NCBI RefSeq assembly: GCF_003063245.1
Contig: NZ_MUXE01000014.1
Location: 1-64,000, forward strand
DNA: 64,000 nucleotides
From: Arcobacter caeni
GTDB taxonomy: Bacteria; Campylobacterota; Campylobacteria; Campylobacterales; Arcobacteraceae
Reading direction: 5' to 3'
How positions within the stretch are numbered: the stretch's first letter is position 1; each line of letters opens with the position of its first letter. The notes beneath the pieces were generated by a model. It was not told the DNA's origin. It saw nothing but the letters and a program-made list of their open reading frames with translations, and did not search any database. Shown here piece by piece: positions 10,334 through 22,459 of the stretch. The position numbers were made by a program, and so were the translations under genes.

Positions 10334-12078
10334 TTAATCCTTATTTAATTTATGCTCAAACTCTGGTACTATTTCTTTTAGTTTCAAGATTTTATCTTCA
10401 CATACTAACAACTCTTCTATTTTGATATTTAATTCATCTATATCAAATAAAGTCTTACTTGCAACTGTGATAGATTCATATTGTGTTTTTGCATCTGCTT
10501 CATCTATTAGCAGTTCTTCATATAGTTTTTCACCACATCTTAACCCACAAAACTCTACGGTAATATTTTCTTTTCCACTTAAAGCTATCATTTTTTTAGC
10601 TAAATCTACTATTTTTATAGGTTCACCCATATCAAGGATAAATATCTCTCCACCTTTTCCAAGACTTCCAGCTTGTAATACAAGCTCACAAGCTTCTGGT
10701 ATTAACATAAAATATCTTGTAATATCAGGATGAGTTACTGTGATATTTTTTCCAGCTTCTATTTGAGCTTTAAATTTTGGAATAACACTTCCACTACTTC
10801 CTAAAACATTTCCAAATCGTACTGATACTATTTCTGTTTTATTTGATTTTACATTTTGAGCATATAATTCACAAATTCTTTTTGTTGTTCCCATTACATT
10901 TGTAGGACGAACTGCTTTATCAGTTGAGATTAATACAAATTTTTCAACTTCATATTTTATTGCTAAATCTATGCAGTTTTTTGTACCTATAATATTGTTT
11001 GAAATACCTTCTAAAATATTTTCTTCTACAAGTGGAACATGTTTATATGCAGCGGCATGAATAACTATTTGAGGTTTATATTTAGCAAAAGTTCTTTCTA
11101 AAAAATCTATTTTTCTAACTGTTTGCATAACTGAAACTATATTTGCATCTTTTAATTCTTCTGTTATTTGATATAAATTAAATTCACTATGATCTAAAAG
11201 TATTAACTGTTTTGCTCCAAAAAGATTACATTGTCTAGAAATCTCACTTCCTATACTTCCACCTGCTCCTGTAATTAATACAACTTTATTTTTTATAAAA
11301 TTTTCTATTTGTTTTTTATCTAAATCTTTTGGGTGCCTTGCAAGTAAATCTTCAACTGATATATCTTTTAGTTGTTTTGTGAACTCTTCTTTTCTTAAAA
11401 TATTTTGAATAGATGGAAGAATTTTAATAGAACTAAAGTTGTCTTGCATATTTTCATAAACTATTTTTATTTGCTCTTTTGAAGCTGATGGCATTGCAAT
11501 AACAAGTAAATCAAACTTATCTTTATCATAATAAGTATGATATTTTTCACTTGAATATATTGATATTCCATCTATACTTCTATGTTGTAAAATCTCATCA
11601 TCATCTATAAAACATATAATTTTATATTCTGTATTTAAAAACTCTCTTTGAAGTTGAAGCCCAGCTTTTCCAGCTCCATAAATAACAAGTTTTTTAGTTT
11701 TATTTTGAAGTCCAACAGTATGATAATACTTATATACATAAACCAAAATATTTATAATAAATGAATAAAATATCATCTCTATAAATAAAATATTAAAACG
11801 AATATCAAATACAAAATATAAAACAGGAGCATAAACAGCAAAACTTATAATTGCTAATATTATCTTCATAAGTCCTGTTTTTGTAGAGGCTTTTGACCAA
11901 GAAAGCTTATAATCATCAAAAAATATAAAAGAAGATATTACTCTTGTTAAAACAATAACTCCAAGAATTATAATTGAAAATTCTTTTAACAACAAATGCG
12001 TTACTATAAGCAAAGATAAAAAAGATATTACTAAAATAGCAACAATTCCTAAAAATCTTTTGTCTCTTAAATAGTTCA

Positions 12079-12079
<1 letters not shown>
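10334..12079 (-). CDS. pglF: UDP-GlcNAc 4,6-dehydratase, membrane-bound (PglF/WbpM/CapD family)
   Basis: A 581-aa inner-membrane enzyme. Four hydrophobic helices fill residues 8-115, followed by a first Rossmann-like domain (IYGAGKAG near 134) and the catalytic SDR domain starting at TGAGGSIGSE (270). It shows the family signature STDKAVRPTNVMGTTKR, in which Met replaces the usual SDR tyrosine. It converts UDP-GlcNAc to the 4-keto-6-deoxy sugar, the first step of bacillosamine (with PglE and PglD) or of related 6-deoxy HexNAc sugars. The aminotransferase, acetyltransferase and phosphoglycosyl transferase immediately upstream make up the rest of the pathway. Confidence 0.92.
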
Positions 12080-13770
<1,691 letters not shown>

Positions 13771-13771
<1 letters not shown>

Positions 13772-14364
13772 TATTTACTTCCTGTAAATTTTTCCATAGT
13801 TGCACTTGAACTTGAACTAATATCACTTCTTTTTATTACTTTTAAAAATGTCATCCAAAGAATCTTTATATCAAGTAAAAAAGATTGATTCTCTACATAC
13901 CAAACATCATACTCAAACTTTTGTTCCCATGATATTGCATTTCTACCATTTACTTGTGCCCATCCTGTAATACCAGGTTTTACATCATGTCTTTTCTTTT
14001 GTTTATCGCCATATAAATCCAGATATTCAATAAGAAGTGGTCTTGGTCCTACAAAACTCATTTCTCCCTTTAATACATTAAAAAGTTGTGGAAGTTCATC
14101 TAAACTTGTGCTTCTAATAAACTTTCCAATACCTACAAGTCTTTGCTCATCGGGAAGTAGATTTCCATCTTTATCAGACTCATTTGTCATAGTTCGAAAC
14201 TTATATATACCAAATATCTTTTCTTTATATCCTGGTCGTTTTTGTCTAAAAAGTAATGGGTTTCCCATTTTTATATATATAAGAAAACTTACTATTATAT
14301 ATATTGGTGAAAAGAGTATGATTAAAATTAGTGCCAATATTTTATCAAACAATATTTTAAGCAT
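13771..14364 (-). CDS. pglC: Phosphoglycosyl transferase, PglC-like (initiating enzyme)
   Basis: A 197-aa monotopic membrane enzyme that transfers sugar-1-phosphate (expected: diNAcBac-1-P) to undecaprenyl phosphate and so starts the glycan. It has one re-entrant hydrophobic segment (residues 4-31), the RQKRPG and FRTMT motifs, the catalytic Asp89-Glu90 dyad in SLDELPQL and the GPRPLL signature. Size matches the minimal one-domain PglC class rather than the large WbaP class. It is the only initiating transferase seen in the locus. Confidence 0.93.
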
Positions 14365-15586
14365 TTTTATTCCTTAATTCAATTATCTTATAAATATACT
14401 CTTGTGCTAGTTTAGAATATTGCCTATTTTCATGTATCCATTTTTTTCCATTTCCACCTAATTTATTTCTATCTTCAATACTTAAATTTACAATTTCTAA
14501 AATAGCTTTTTTTAAATCTTCTATTTTTGAAGTTTTTACGAATTGACCACAATTTGATTCATTTATCATTGATGGATATCCTGTGTATGATGCAATAATA
14601 GGTTTAGAAGCTAACATATATTCAACCACTTTATTCATAGATTGTCCGTATTCCCAAACGTTTGAATCTTTGGTAGATAGATATAAAATATCACATTTTT
14701 CTAAAAAATATTTCACTTCATCTTGTGCAATTCTTGGCAAAAACAATACATTTGAGTAGTTTTCAAGTTCTTTTTCAAACTTTACTCTTAAATCACCACT
14801 ACCTACAAGCATAAAATGAATATTTATATTGTCTTGTAAAAGTTTAATAGTTTCTATAAATGGTTCTAATTCATTTGTAATCCCCATACTTCCTGCATAA
14901 CCAACTATTATTTTATTTTTCGGGAAAAGGTTATCAAACGGATTATTGTTATCTCCTAATTCTTCTGTGTAGCTATCTGGGTTAAATCCCAAAGGAGAAC
15001 AATGAAATGCTTTTTCATACCCCAAAATATTTTTTATATGTAAATCTAATTTCGGCATAGTTCCCACAACTAAATCTGAATTTTTATATCCGAATTTTTC
15101 AATAAAACCTATTAGTAAAACTAATGGATGCCATTTTGAAAAGCCTCCTTCTTCAGTCATAGTAAGTGGCCAAATATCTCTTATTTCAAATACCAAAAAA
15201 GAATTATATTTCTTCTTTAAAAAGTATCCATATATGATAGTAAAAATAGATAAAGAAGACACGATAACAACATCAGGTTTATCAATCTTTTTTAAATCTA
15301 ATTTAAAAAGCTTTCTTTCAAAATCAAACCAGCTTAATATTCTATTCAATGATGCTGTTTTAGTATATTTTTTAGTTTTTATCCAGCATAAAGGAACTTC
15401 TCCTACTATTTCAAAGTTATGTATTATATTTGTATCTGGAAATATTGCAAAATGATTTGAATCAGAAGTAATCAAAGTTGTTTTATGTCCTAACTTTATA
15501 AACTCTTTTGCAAGTATAAATAACCTTGCCGGCATTTTACTGTAGTTTGGAGGACTAGCATATTTTGAAATACATAATATATTCAT
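14357..15586 (-). CDS. Glycosyltransferase, GT4-type (WbuB-like)
   Basis: A 409-aa GT-B fold glycosyltransferase. The start ([23 protein letters not shown]) resembles the WbuB/FnlB group, which often adds the second sugar beside a PglC-like initiator. The C-terminal nucleotide-sugar domain has [17 protein letters not shown] and the acidic segment [14 protein letters not shown] in the place of the usual EX7E motif. Its stop overlaps the pglC start by eight bases. Donor and acceptor cannot be read from sequence. Confidence 0.85.
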   Translation of the reverse strand: MNILCISKYASPPNYSKMPARLFILAKEFIKLGHKTTLITSDSNHFAIFPDTNIIHNFEIVGEVPLCWIKTKKYTKTASLNRILSWFDFERKLFKLDLKKIDKPDVVIVSSLSIFTIIYGYFLKKKYNSFLVFEIRDIWPLTMTEEGGFSKWHPLVLLIGFIEKFGYKNSDLVVGTMPKLDLHIKNILGYEKAFHCSPLGFNPDSYTEELGDNNNPFDNLFPKNKIIVGYAGSMGITNELEPFIETIKLLQDNINIHFMLVGSGDLRVKFEKELENYSNVLFLPRIAQDEVKYFLEKCDILYLSTKDSNVWEYGQSMNKVVEYMLASKPIIASYTGYPSMINESNCGQFVKTSKIEDLKKAILEIVNLSIEDRNKLGGNGKKWIHENRQYSKLAQEYIYKIIELRNKNA

Positions 15587-15590
15587 AGAC

Positions 15591-17420
15591 CTAATCTTCC
15601 TTATAAAGTTTTGGAATAGAATTTACAGTTTTTATAACTTCTTCAAAATCCATGCCTAATGTATCCAAATACCATCTTATATTTTGATATCTTGGTTGAT
15701 TTTCATCAGCTACTAATTCAAGTGCTTTTTCTCTTGTTATTTGACCTTCTCTTATTTGATTACTTCTAAAAGTGTCATGTTCTGTAAATCCTGCAACAGT
15801 ATAATAGACATAATTATAAAATCCTGCCGTCCCATCACCTATACGCCAAGTTGTACTTGTATCTATTGCTGTTTCCCAATTATATTGATTTATTAAAGTA
15901 TTATTTAATATATCTTCTTCCCAAGTCCAATAATCAAATATATGATAGTAATCTTCTTTTTGCATAAAACTTCTATAATATTCTCCAGATAATGTATCCC
16001 ATAGTGAGCTATTAAAATAGCCTGGACTTTCACACATAGCTTTAAATCGTTTACTATGGTATCTTAATTGTTTCATCACACCATTTGAATATACTTTATC
16101 TTCTTCAAAATCAGGTTTAATTCCTAAAAATCCTGTTTTAAAATGAGTTTGTTCTAGTGGATTTACTCCCCAAAGATTTAGTTTTATTCCCGTTTGTTTT
16201 TTAATCTCTTCTACATATCTAAAAAAGTGCTTATCTCCAGCTGTTAGCATTGCCATCATCCCAAGATGTGGTGATTTTAACCATGCTTGCAAATTCATCT
16301 TAATATTTTTTCTTTTTTGTGAAATATCAGCTGCAACAATAATATTTTCAACTCCCATATCACCACACATTTGGCTTATATTTCTTCTTCCTAAGTCTGT
16401 AACCATTCCCCAATCATAAGTATATGTTACAGGTTTCATTTCTAATTCTTTTACGATTAAGTGTAATCCATAGCAACTATCGCGACCACCAGAAAAAGGA
16501 ACTATACAATCTAATTCTTTTCCCGGTCTTCTATAAGGTTCCACAAGTTTAAAAAGCTCAGCTTTTGGTTTTGGCTTATTTCTTTTTTTATAATTATTAC
16601 AATAATTACAAACACCTTTATCATCAAATCTAATAAATGGCATCGTCTCAGGTAAAATACACTTTGTACATCTTTTAAGATCTATTTGTTTAAACTTTAA
16701 TAATTTTTCTTCATTTTGATTAAATTTAAATTCAGGGATTAAATCTTCTGTACGATTTTTTATATCATTTAAATTAACCTCCGTATCTGTTATAGGAATA
16801 TCTAGTATTAAACTATCTTCTTTGATTTGCTTAATATTTTGACAATTTATAACTTCTAAAGAGTACCTTTCTGATGCAAAATAAAGATCTTCGCCTATAT
16901 ATCCAACATATAAACTTCCATTATTTGAAAACAAAAGTAACTTTCCATATTCAGGTAATACCAAGGCACATGAAACTACACCTCTACAAATTGTTAATAT
17001 TTTATTTGCAAGTTCTGATATGTCTTCACTATTTATTAAATGCTCTTCTGCTATAGCAACTATTGCTTCTGAATCTATTTGATATTGTCGTTTAACAGTT
17101 AGTTTTTCCCAAACTTTTTTTTCATTTACTATTATTCCATTATGTATTGCAAAGATATTTTTTCTAATAACTGGTTGATTATCACCTAAACCATTAGTAA
17201 TTAATCTACTATGTCCAAGTACTACATTGCAATCATAAGGTTTAACTTTGTTGAGTAGCTTTTCTATATTATAATCAGCTCTTGCAATATTGTATTTGTC
17301 ATTTTTAAAATATATTAATCCGCTAGAATCAATCCCTCTTTGCTCAGAGTGCTTAACTAATTTATTAAAATTTTCTTTATTTATTGTATTTTTTGATATT
17401 TGTCCAAATATTCCACACAT
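15591..17420 (-). CDS. Fused class II glutaminase plus N-acetyl-sugar amidotransferase (WbpG/PseA-like)
   Basis: 609 aa, two modules. Residues 1-210 form a class II (Ntn) glutamine amidotransferase with catalytic Cys2 (MCGIFG) and the HNG segment (93-95). Residues about 245-600 form a WbpG/PseA-like ATP-pyrophosphatase: zinc-type pairs CTKC (251-254) and CNYC (271-274), then the PP-loop PFSGGRDS (308-315). The protein should hydrolyse glutamine and pass ammonia to an adenylated sugar amide or carboxylate within one chain. In known WbpG systems ammonia comes from separate HisH/HisF proteins, which this locus also encodes for its other WbpG. The substrate is not predictable; a uronate or an N-acetyl group is likely. 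Confidence 0.85.
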   Translation of the reverse strand: MCGIFGQISKNTINKENFNKLVKHSEQRGIDSSGLIYFKNDKYNIARADYNIEKLLNKVKPYDCNVVLGHSRLITNGLGDNQPVIRKNIFAIHNGIIVNEKKVWEKLTVKRQYQIDSEAIVAIAEEHLINSEDISELANKILTICRGVVSCALVLPEYGKLLLFSNNGSLYVGYIGEDLYFASERYSLEVINCQNIKQIKEDSLILDIPITDTEVNLNDIKNRTEDLIPEFKFNQNEEKLLKFKQIDLKRCTKCILPETMPFIRFDDKGVCNYCNNYKKRNKPKPKAELFKLVEPYRRPGKELDCIVPFSGGRDSCYGLHLIVKELEMKPVTYTYDWGMVTDLGRRNISQMCGDMGVENIIVAADISQKRKNIKMNLQAWLKSPHLGMMAMLTAGDKHFFRYVEEIKKQTGIKLNLWGVNPLEQTHFKTGFLGIKPDFEEDKVYSNGVMKQLRYHSKRFKAMCESPGYFNSSLWDTLSGEYYRSFMQKEDYYHIFDYWTWEEDILNNTLINQYNWETAIDTSTTWRIGDGTAGFYNYVYYTVAGFTEHDTFRSNQIREGQITREKALELVADENQPRYQNIRWYLDTLGMDFEEVIKTVNSIPKLYKED

Positions 17421-17423
17421 GCT

Positions 17424-18584
17424 TTAGTTTTCCTTATTTATTTCTTTTATTATATCTTCATATAATCTTACTAGTTTTTTCTCTTGAGCAGCCCAACTTA
17501 AATCATACAAATCATCTTTATTGATTTGAGGCAATGTTTCCATTTTTTCAAACTCTTTTATCACTTTATACATACTATCAAAATCTATATCACTACATTT
17601 ACCTAGCTTGTATTTCTCTACAACAGTTGTTATATCTGGAAAAGATGAAGCGAGAACTGGAATCTCTGCAAAAGCATACTCAAATAGTTTATTTGGCAAG
17701 CAGTAGTAATCACTCAAAGATACATTTTCTACAAAACATAATCCAATATCAGCACTCTTAGCGATAGATACAACTTTCTCATGTGGAACGGCATCATGAA
17801 GATGAATATTTTTAAATCTTTGTGATATTTTAGTCAAATCATCTTTCATTTCTCCATATCCGCAAAATACCAAGTGAGAATTAATATCTCTACTTTTAAA
17901 TACTTCTAAAAAATCTTCAATTCCTCTTCCTATTCCAAGAATTCCTACGTATATAAATATTTTAGAGTTCTCAGGAATTAAAAACTTAGTTCTCAGATAA
18001 TTTCTATCTACTTGTTCATCAAAAATCTTCAAGATAGGTGAGTTTAAAATTACCTCAGATGATTTCTCTCCTCCTAAATTTTCCTTGTACCACTTTTGTA
18101 TTGAAGGACTAACAACAATAAGCTTATCAACATATCTCCATAAAATCTTTTCCGTGTAGAGTGTCATTTTTCCTAAACTTTTCGATAGTCCATTTCTATT
18201 TGACTCCAATTCATGGGCATCATAAATAAGCTTACTTCGTGTAAATATTTTGATAACTACACCTAAAGGAAGGACTAATGTGTCATGACAATGAACCACA
18301 TCAGGCTTTAAGCGTAAAGCTTGAAAAAACATTTTAAATGTAAGTTCAAAAAGAGTCAAAATATGGCGTAAGACAGTAGGTAAAAATTTCCAAGCTCTAG
18401 ACTTTAAAATAATTGCATGAACATCAATTCCTTCACTATCACTCGTAGCAGTAGAACCTTCATCAAGAACTACTCCAATTCCATGCACATTATATGCTCG
18501 ATTTGAATTAGTAATCGTTTGCATCTCTTTTAAAATTCTTGCATCATGCAAAATATCTGTGTGTGTTAAGTGTAAAATTTTCAT
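17424..18584 (-). CDS. Glycosyltransferase, GT4-type
   Basis: A 386-aa GT-B enzyme with N-terminal DILHDARILKEM, the HCHDTLVLPLG segment, and a C-terminal domain with FIYVGILGIGRGIEDFL, VFCGYGEM and NKLFEYAFAEIPVLAS. It is a close structural sibling of the gene at 26084-27226 (shared YDAHELE/YDTHELE, DIGLCFVEN/DIGISFIEN and YCLPNKLFEY segments), so the two probably arose by duplication or act on similar acceptors. Its ATG follows immediately after a run of ten A residues at the end of wzy. Confidence 0.87.
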   Translation of the reverse strand: MKILHLTHTDILHDARILKEMQTITNSNRAYNVHGIGVVLDEGSTATSDSEGIDVHAIILKSRAWKFLPTVLRHILTLFELTFKMFFQALRLKPDVVHCHDTLVLPLGVVIKIFTRSKLIYDAHELESNRNGLSKSLGKMTLYTEKILWRYVDKLIVVSPSIQKWYKENLGGEKSSEVILNSPILKIFDEQVDRNYLRTKFLIPENSKIFIYVGILGIGRGIEDFLEVFKSRDINSHLVFCGYGEMKDDLTKISQRFKNIHLHDAVPHEKVVSIAKSADIGLCFVENVSLSDYYCLPNKLFEYAFAEIPVLASSFPDITTVVEKYKLGKCSDIDFDSMYKVIKEFEKMETLPQINKDDLYDLSWAAQEKKLVRLYEDIIKEINKEN

Positions 18585-19921
18585 ATTTTTTTTTTCTTAT
18601 CTTGTAATATAAATGTTGGAAAAATCAATCCGAGCAAGAACCATAATGGAATCCAGCTTAGATGAACTCCAGCAATAGCAATTGCAAAAATACCTAAAAA
18701 CAAACAAAATAAATACAACTTAATTATCTTGTTTTCAATAAAATTTTGTTTAATATCAAAAAACTCTTTAATCGCAAAATATAAATATATAAAAAATAAA
18801 CTAAAACCAACTACTCCTAGGTGCGTTAATAATGAACCAACAAAACTATGTACATAAGTTCCATCCCCTGTGGTCAATCTATCCACTGCCATATTTCCAA
18901 AAATAGGACTATAATTAAAGTGTGTGCTAAAATTTTTCCATAATTCTATTCTTGAACTAACTGAACTAAGTTCTTGTGCTCCAAAGCCAAAAATCCTAAA
19001 CCTTGATAAGTTCATATCAAAGATTGAAATAGTACCAATAAAAGTAAAAATCGAAAGAACAACAACAATCCCTATAGAAATCATCAACAATAAAGCATTT
19101 TTATTAAACACAATATTCCTTAAAATAATTTTATTATTTAGTATAAATCTATCTATTTTAAAATAATGTATATACACAATAAAAACTAGTGTCAAAAACA
19201 ACATTCCCATTAATGTTACTGTAGCATTATTTGAAGCTATCATCTGTGATAGCAATATTGAGCCGATATTGCTTATCAGATATACTATTGTCATCACGAC
19301 TATAAGTACTTTGTGCTCATTCTTATACTTATTGTTTAACACAAGAAATAATATGTACAAAGGAGAATACATCAAAAAAGATATAGTTAAAAATGTTCCC
19401 GGTCTTTGGTAGTTACCATTTAATGTTGTAATTAAAAATAAATTTTGGGATAAAGATGCTGATAAAACATAATAACTATTTAAGAAGATTAATAAAAAGA
19501 AAAAAGAAAAAAGAAAAAAGAAAATATTAAATATCTTTAAATTATCTTTTTTTTGAAGTACTGCATTTTTTATAATCACTAAATGAAAAGACACAATTGC
19601 ACCTAAAAAATAAAATAAAACTATACCACCTGTTGTTCCTATTGTAAATACTTTTAAAAAATAAAAATTTTCCATATCAACAACTATTCTATATACAAAA
19701 TATGATACAAAAACAATAAGAAAAATAAATGATTTTCTAAAAAACATTCTTTTACTACTAAAAAGCTCATAAATTATAAAAAAACTGCCTAATAGTAAAA
19801 ATGCTCCTAAAAATAGCAATCCACTAGAACCTTCATTGATATTTTTGATATTTGAGAAAAAATAAAAAACAATACAAGTTAATGCTACTAAAAATAAATA
19901 CATTTTATTTCTTTCAACCAT
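18581..19921 (-). CDS. wzy: O-antigen/oligosaccharide repeat unit polymerase (Wzy-like)
   Basis: A very hydrophobic protein of 446 aa with about ten to eleven membrane helices and one larger periplasmic loop near residues 310-350, the usual Wzy layout. Wzy joins undecaprenyl-linked repeat units in the periplasm. The frame stays open to an ATG at 19975, but the ATG at 19919-19921 has AAAGGAA seven bases upstream and overlaps wzx by only eight bases, so I use it. The coding strand contains a perfect 7-base tandem repeat (19499-19524) and an A10 tract at the stop codon. Wzy proteins share little sequence; identification rests on topology and on neighbouring wzx. Confidence 0.8.
   Translation of the reverse strand: MVERNKMYLFLVALTCIVFYFFSNIKNINEGSSGLLFLGAFLLLGSFFIIYELFSSKRMFFRKSFIFLIVFVSYFVYRIVVDMENFYFLKVFTIGTTGGIVLFYFLGAIVSFHLVIIKNAVLQKKDNLKIFNIFFFLFSFFFLLIFLNSYYVLSASLSQNLFLITTLNGNYQRPGTFLTISFLMYSPLYILFLVLNNKYKNEHKVLIVVMTIVYLISNIGSILLSQMIASNNATVTLMGMLFLTLVFIVYIHYFKIDRFILNNKIILRNIVFNKNALLLMISIGIVVVLSIFTFIGTISIFDMNLSRFRIFGFGAQELSSVSSRIELWKNFSTHFNYSPIFGNMAVDRLTTGDGTYVHSFVGSLLTHLGVVGFSLFFIYLYFAIKEFFDIKQNFIENKIIKLYLFCLFLGIFAIAIAGVHLSWIPLWFLLGLIFPTFILQDKKKKI
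19499..19524. repeat. Heptanucleotide tandem repeat inside wzy
   Basis: Three perfect GAAAAAA units (19499-19519) plus a partial fourth (19520-19524) read on the plus strand. On the coding strand they encode a Phe/Leu-rich membrane segment. Because the unit is 7 bases, gain or loss of one copy would shift the wzy frame. Confidence 0.85.
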
Positions 19922-21185
19922 GACTAATTCCTTTAAAAAAACCTGCAATTCTAAATGATACAAGAAGCTGTACAATATAAAAAAATGAAAATGAAAATGA
20001 CAAATATATCACTACATCTTTTGCAGTTGCACCTACTAAAAAAGAAAAAATCACTAAAACGACTAATATTGCTTGCGTATAAAAATTGACTTCTTGTTTT
20101 TCACCTATATAAAGCATTACACCTAAAGGTCCTGCAATAAACTGCAAAAATAACATTGGTGTAAGTATCTGTGCATAAACACCAGCTTCTTTCCATTCTT
20201 CTCCAAAAACAAATATGAAAATATCAACGGCATAATAACAAAAAAATATTGAAGGAATAACTATTAACATAAATAACTTCTTAAAAGTACTTAAAAATAT
20301 CTCCCTAGCATGCCCAAACTGCTTATACTCTTTGGCTGCTTGCTCTTGAAATACTGACAAAACAGCTGATGACAAAACAGACACAGGAATACCTAAGATT
20401 CTTTGTGTCAAATAAAAGTATCCCGCGATAGTTGCACTAAACATAATGTTAAAAAACATATGAATAAGTTGATGAGAAGAGACATTGAACAATGAAGCAG
20501 GAATATCAATTTTAGGGAATTTTTTATATCGTTTTAAGAATACAAGCAATTGAATTTTACTAATATTTTTAAATACTATATTGTCTTCTTTAAACACTTT
20601 TAAAACTAAAAAAACAGTAGCAACAAATTGTCCTAATATCTGTCCTACAACAAGTCCAACACTAGAAAATCCACTTATTCCCATTACTAGGTTTGTACTT
20701 GACACGGTTCCACTTTGAAGGATTCTATTGTTTGCCAAAACTTTATATCTTTTTTTTCTATTTACCCAGTAATTTAAACTTTGATATACGCCATTGAGAA
20801 AGACAGCTAATGGTACAAAGTACAACCAAAAAGAGATTTCAGGATTTCCTAAAATTTTAGTAAGAGAACTATTAAAAAGTACAACAATAAACAATAATAT
20901 TAAACTCGTAATTGTTGTGATAATAGAAGACAAAGCTAACACAACCTTAGCATCTTTATCTTTCTTAGGAAGCAATATAGCAAACTCATATCTGCCAGTC
21001 GCAATAACGGACAATATAGTTACAACCGCAATAAACAATGCAAATATACCAAAATTTTCTGGAGTATAAACCCGCGTAAGAATTGGCGTAATAGCTATTG
21101 GAATAGCTTGCGCAATTGTTGTCCCTGTCATCAAAGTAAGTACATTTTTACTGAATTCTGATTTTAATTTAAATATTTTTAACAT
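19914..21185 (-). CDS. wzx: Oligosaccharide flippase (Wzx, MATE-like PST family)
   Basis: A 423-aa protein with twelve to thirteen hydrophobic segments. The start (SEFSKNVLTLMTGTTIAQAIPIA) followed by PILTRVYTPENFGIFALF is the signature of polysaccharide transporters of the O-antigen flippase family. It moves undecaprenyl-pyrophosphate-linked repeat units across the inner membrane. It neighbours wzy with an eight-base overlap, which makes a matched flippase/polymerase pair. A second flippase (29093-30511) is only distantly similar. Confidence 0.9.
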   Translation of the reverse strand: MLKIFKLKSEFSKNVLTLMTGTTIAQAIPIAITPILTRVYTPENFGIFALFIAVVTILSVIATGRYEFAILLPKKDKDAKVVLALSSIITTITSLILLFIVVLFNSSLTKILGNPEISFWLYFVPLAVFLNGVYQSLNYWVNRKKRYKVLANNRILQSGTVSSTNLVMGISGFSSVGLVVGQILGQFVATVFLVLKVFKEDNIVFKNISKIQLLVFLKRYKKFPKIDIPASLFNVSSHQLIHMFFNIMFSATIAGYFYLTQRILGIPVSVLSSAVLSVFQEQAAKEYKQFGHAREIFLSTFKKLFMLIVIPSIFFCYYAVDIFIFVFGEEWKEAGVYAQILTPMLFLQFIAGPLGVMLYIGEKQEVNFYTQAILVVLVIFSFLVGATAKDVVIYLSFSFSFFYIVQLLVSFRIAGFFKGISHG

Positions 21186-22459
21186 TTATATAAATACTCA
21201 ATTAATTCTTTTATAATATTTTCACTAGCTTTTCCACCACCATACAAATCTAATTTTGAATTTTCTACATTAAAATATGAGTGATTTTTATAAGTTTTTA
21301 GTATCTTCTCTTTATCAGCCCCAACCAAAGTATTAGCTCCACACTCTACAAGTTCTACCCACTCAGTCTCATCTCTTAGCGTTATGCACTGTTTTTCAAA
21401 GAAATATGCTTCTTTTTGAAGTCCACCACTATCTGTCATTATTAAACTACAATTATCTATTAGCCATACCATTTCAAGATAACCTACGGGATCTATTAAA
21501 GTTAAGTTTTTTATATTTATTTTCAAAGTTTCAACTATCTTTTTTGTTCTTGGGTGAAGTGGTAAAATTACTTGTTTTTCTTTTGCTATTTCATTTAATG
21601 CTTCAAAAATACTTTTTAATCTAATCTCATCATCTGTATTTTCAGCTCTATGTATTGTACAAAGTATAAAACTATTTTTTATCTCCATATTTGGTTTTAC
21701 TGCTAGATTTTTATAAAATATCGCTCCATCTTGCATTACATCACCTGATTTTACTATTTTACAATCTAAATTTGCATAGCCTTCATTTTCAAGATTTCGG
21801 ATTGCTGTATCCGTAGGACAAAATAAAATATCACTAACTCTATCTGTGAGTATTCTATTTACTTCTTCTGGCATTTTCATATTAAACGATCTTAAGCCTG
21901 CTTCTATATGTGCTAGTTTTATATGAAGTTTAGAAGCTACAATTGCACCCGCAAGTGTAGAGTTTGTATCTCCATATACCATGACCCAATCAGGCTTAAC
22001 TTTTAGACAAACTTCTTCTATCTTTTCTATCATCTGTCCCGTCATAGCACCATGAGATTTTCCACCTATTCCTAAAAAATAGTTTGGCTTTGGTATTTTC
22101 ATCTCATCAAAAAATATATCACTCATAGTCTCTATAATCATAAGTGTTGCTTGAGTAGCTTTTGTGCTTTTTAGTACGGTAGCTAGCATATACAGCCCTT
22201 TTTCTGTAAATACTTTTGGATTTGTTCTAGTCTTTGCAAACTTTGCGGTGGAAAATTTCCCCCGCAAATATTCAAACTCTTGATTGCTTACTTCATACAT
22301 ATATCCATTTGGAAACTTTTCTGGATTATTTTTTACAGCTTTGTTTATATCTCTAGTTTCAACTCCATAAATTTCAGCCACATCTTTATCTACAATTATT
22401 TTTTGTCCGTTTAATTCAACAATTAATTCTTTTATTTCTTCAATTTTTATGATATTCAT
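21179..22459 (-). CDS. Chimera: ORF6N domain fused to N-terminally truncated WbpI-type UDP-sugar 2-epimerase
   Basis: 426 aa. Residues about 10-110 are an ORF6N domain, a phage antirepressor-type DNA-binding module ([20 protein letters not shown], then [15 protein letters not shown]). From about residue 112 ([15 protein letters not shown]) the protein becomes a WecB/WbpI-type non-hydrolysing epimerase: [34 protein letters not shown]. Intact enzymes start with a Rossmann strand and a GTRPE/GARPQ loop that binds the nucleotide; about 45 residues including that loop are missing. The gene is tightly embedded, its ATG overlapping the upstream stop by four bases. WbpI would make the manno isomer from the WbpA/B/E/D product. 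Activity is doubtful. It could be a recombination scar, a functional fusion or an assembly artefact. Confidence 0.85.
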   Translation of the reverse strand: MNIIKIEEIKELIVELNGQKIIVDKDVAEIYGVETRDINKAVKNNPEKFPNGYMYEVSNQEFEYLRGKFSTAKFAKTRTNPKVFTEKGLYMLATVLKSTKATQATLMIIETMSDIFFDEMKIPKPNYFLGIGGKSHGAMTGQMIEKIEEVCLKVKPDWVMVYGDTNSTLAGAIVASKLHIKLAHIEAGLRSFNMKMPEEVNRILTDRVSDILFCPTDTAIRNLENEGYANLDCKIVKSGDVMQDGAIFYKNLAVKPNMEIKNSFILCTIHRAENTDDEIRLKSIFEALNEIAKEKQVILPLHPRTKKIVETLKINIKNLTLIDPVGYLEMVWLIDNCSLIMTDSGGLQKEAYFFEKQCITLRDETEWVELVECGANTLVGADKEKILKTYKNHSYFNVENSKLDLYGGGKASENIIKELIEYLYKC

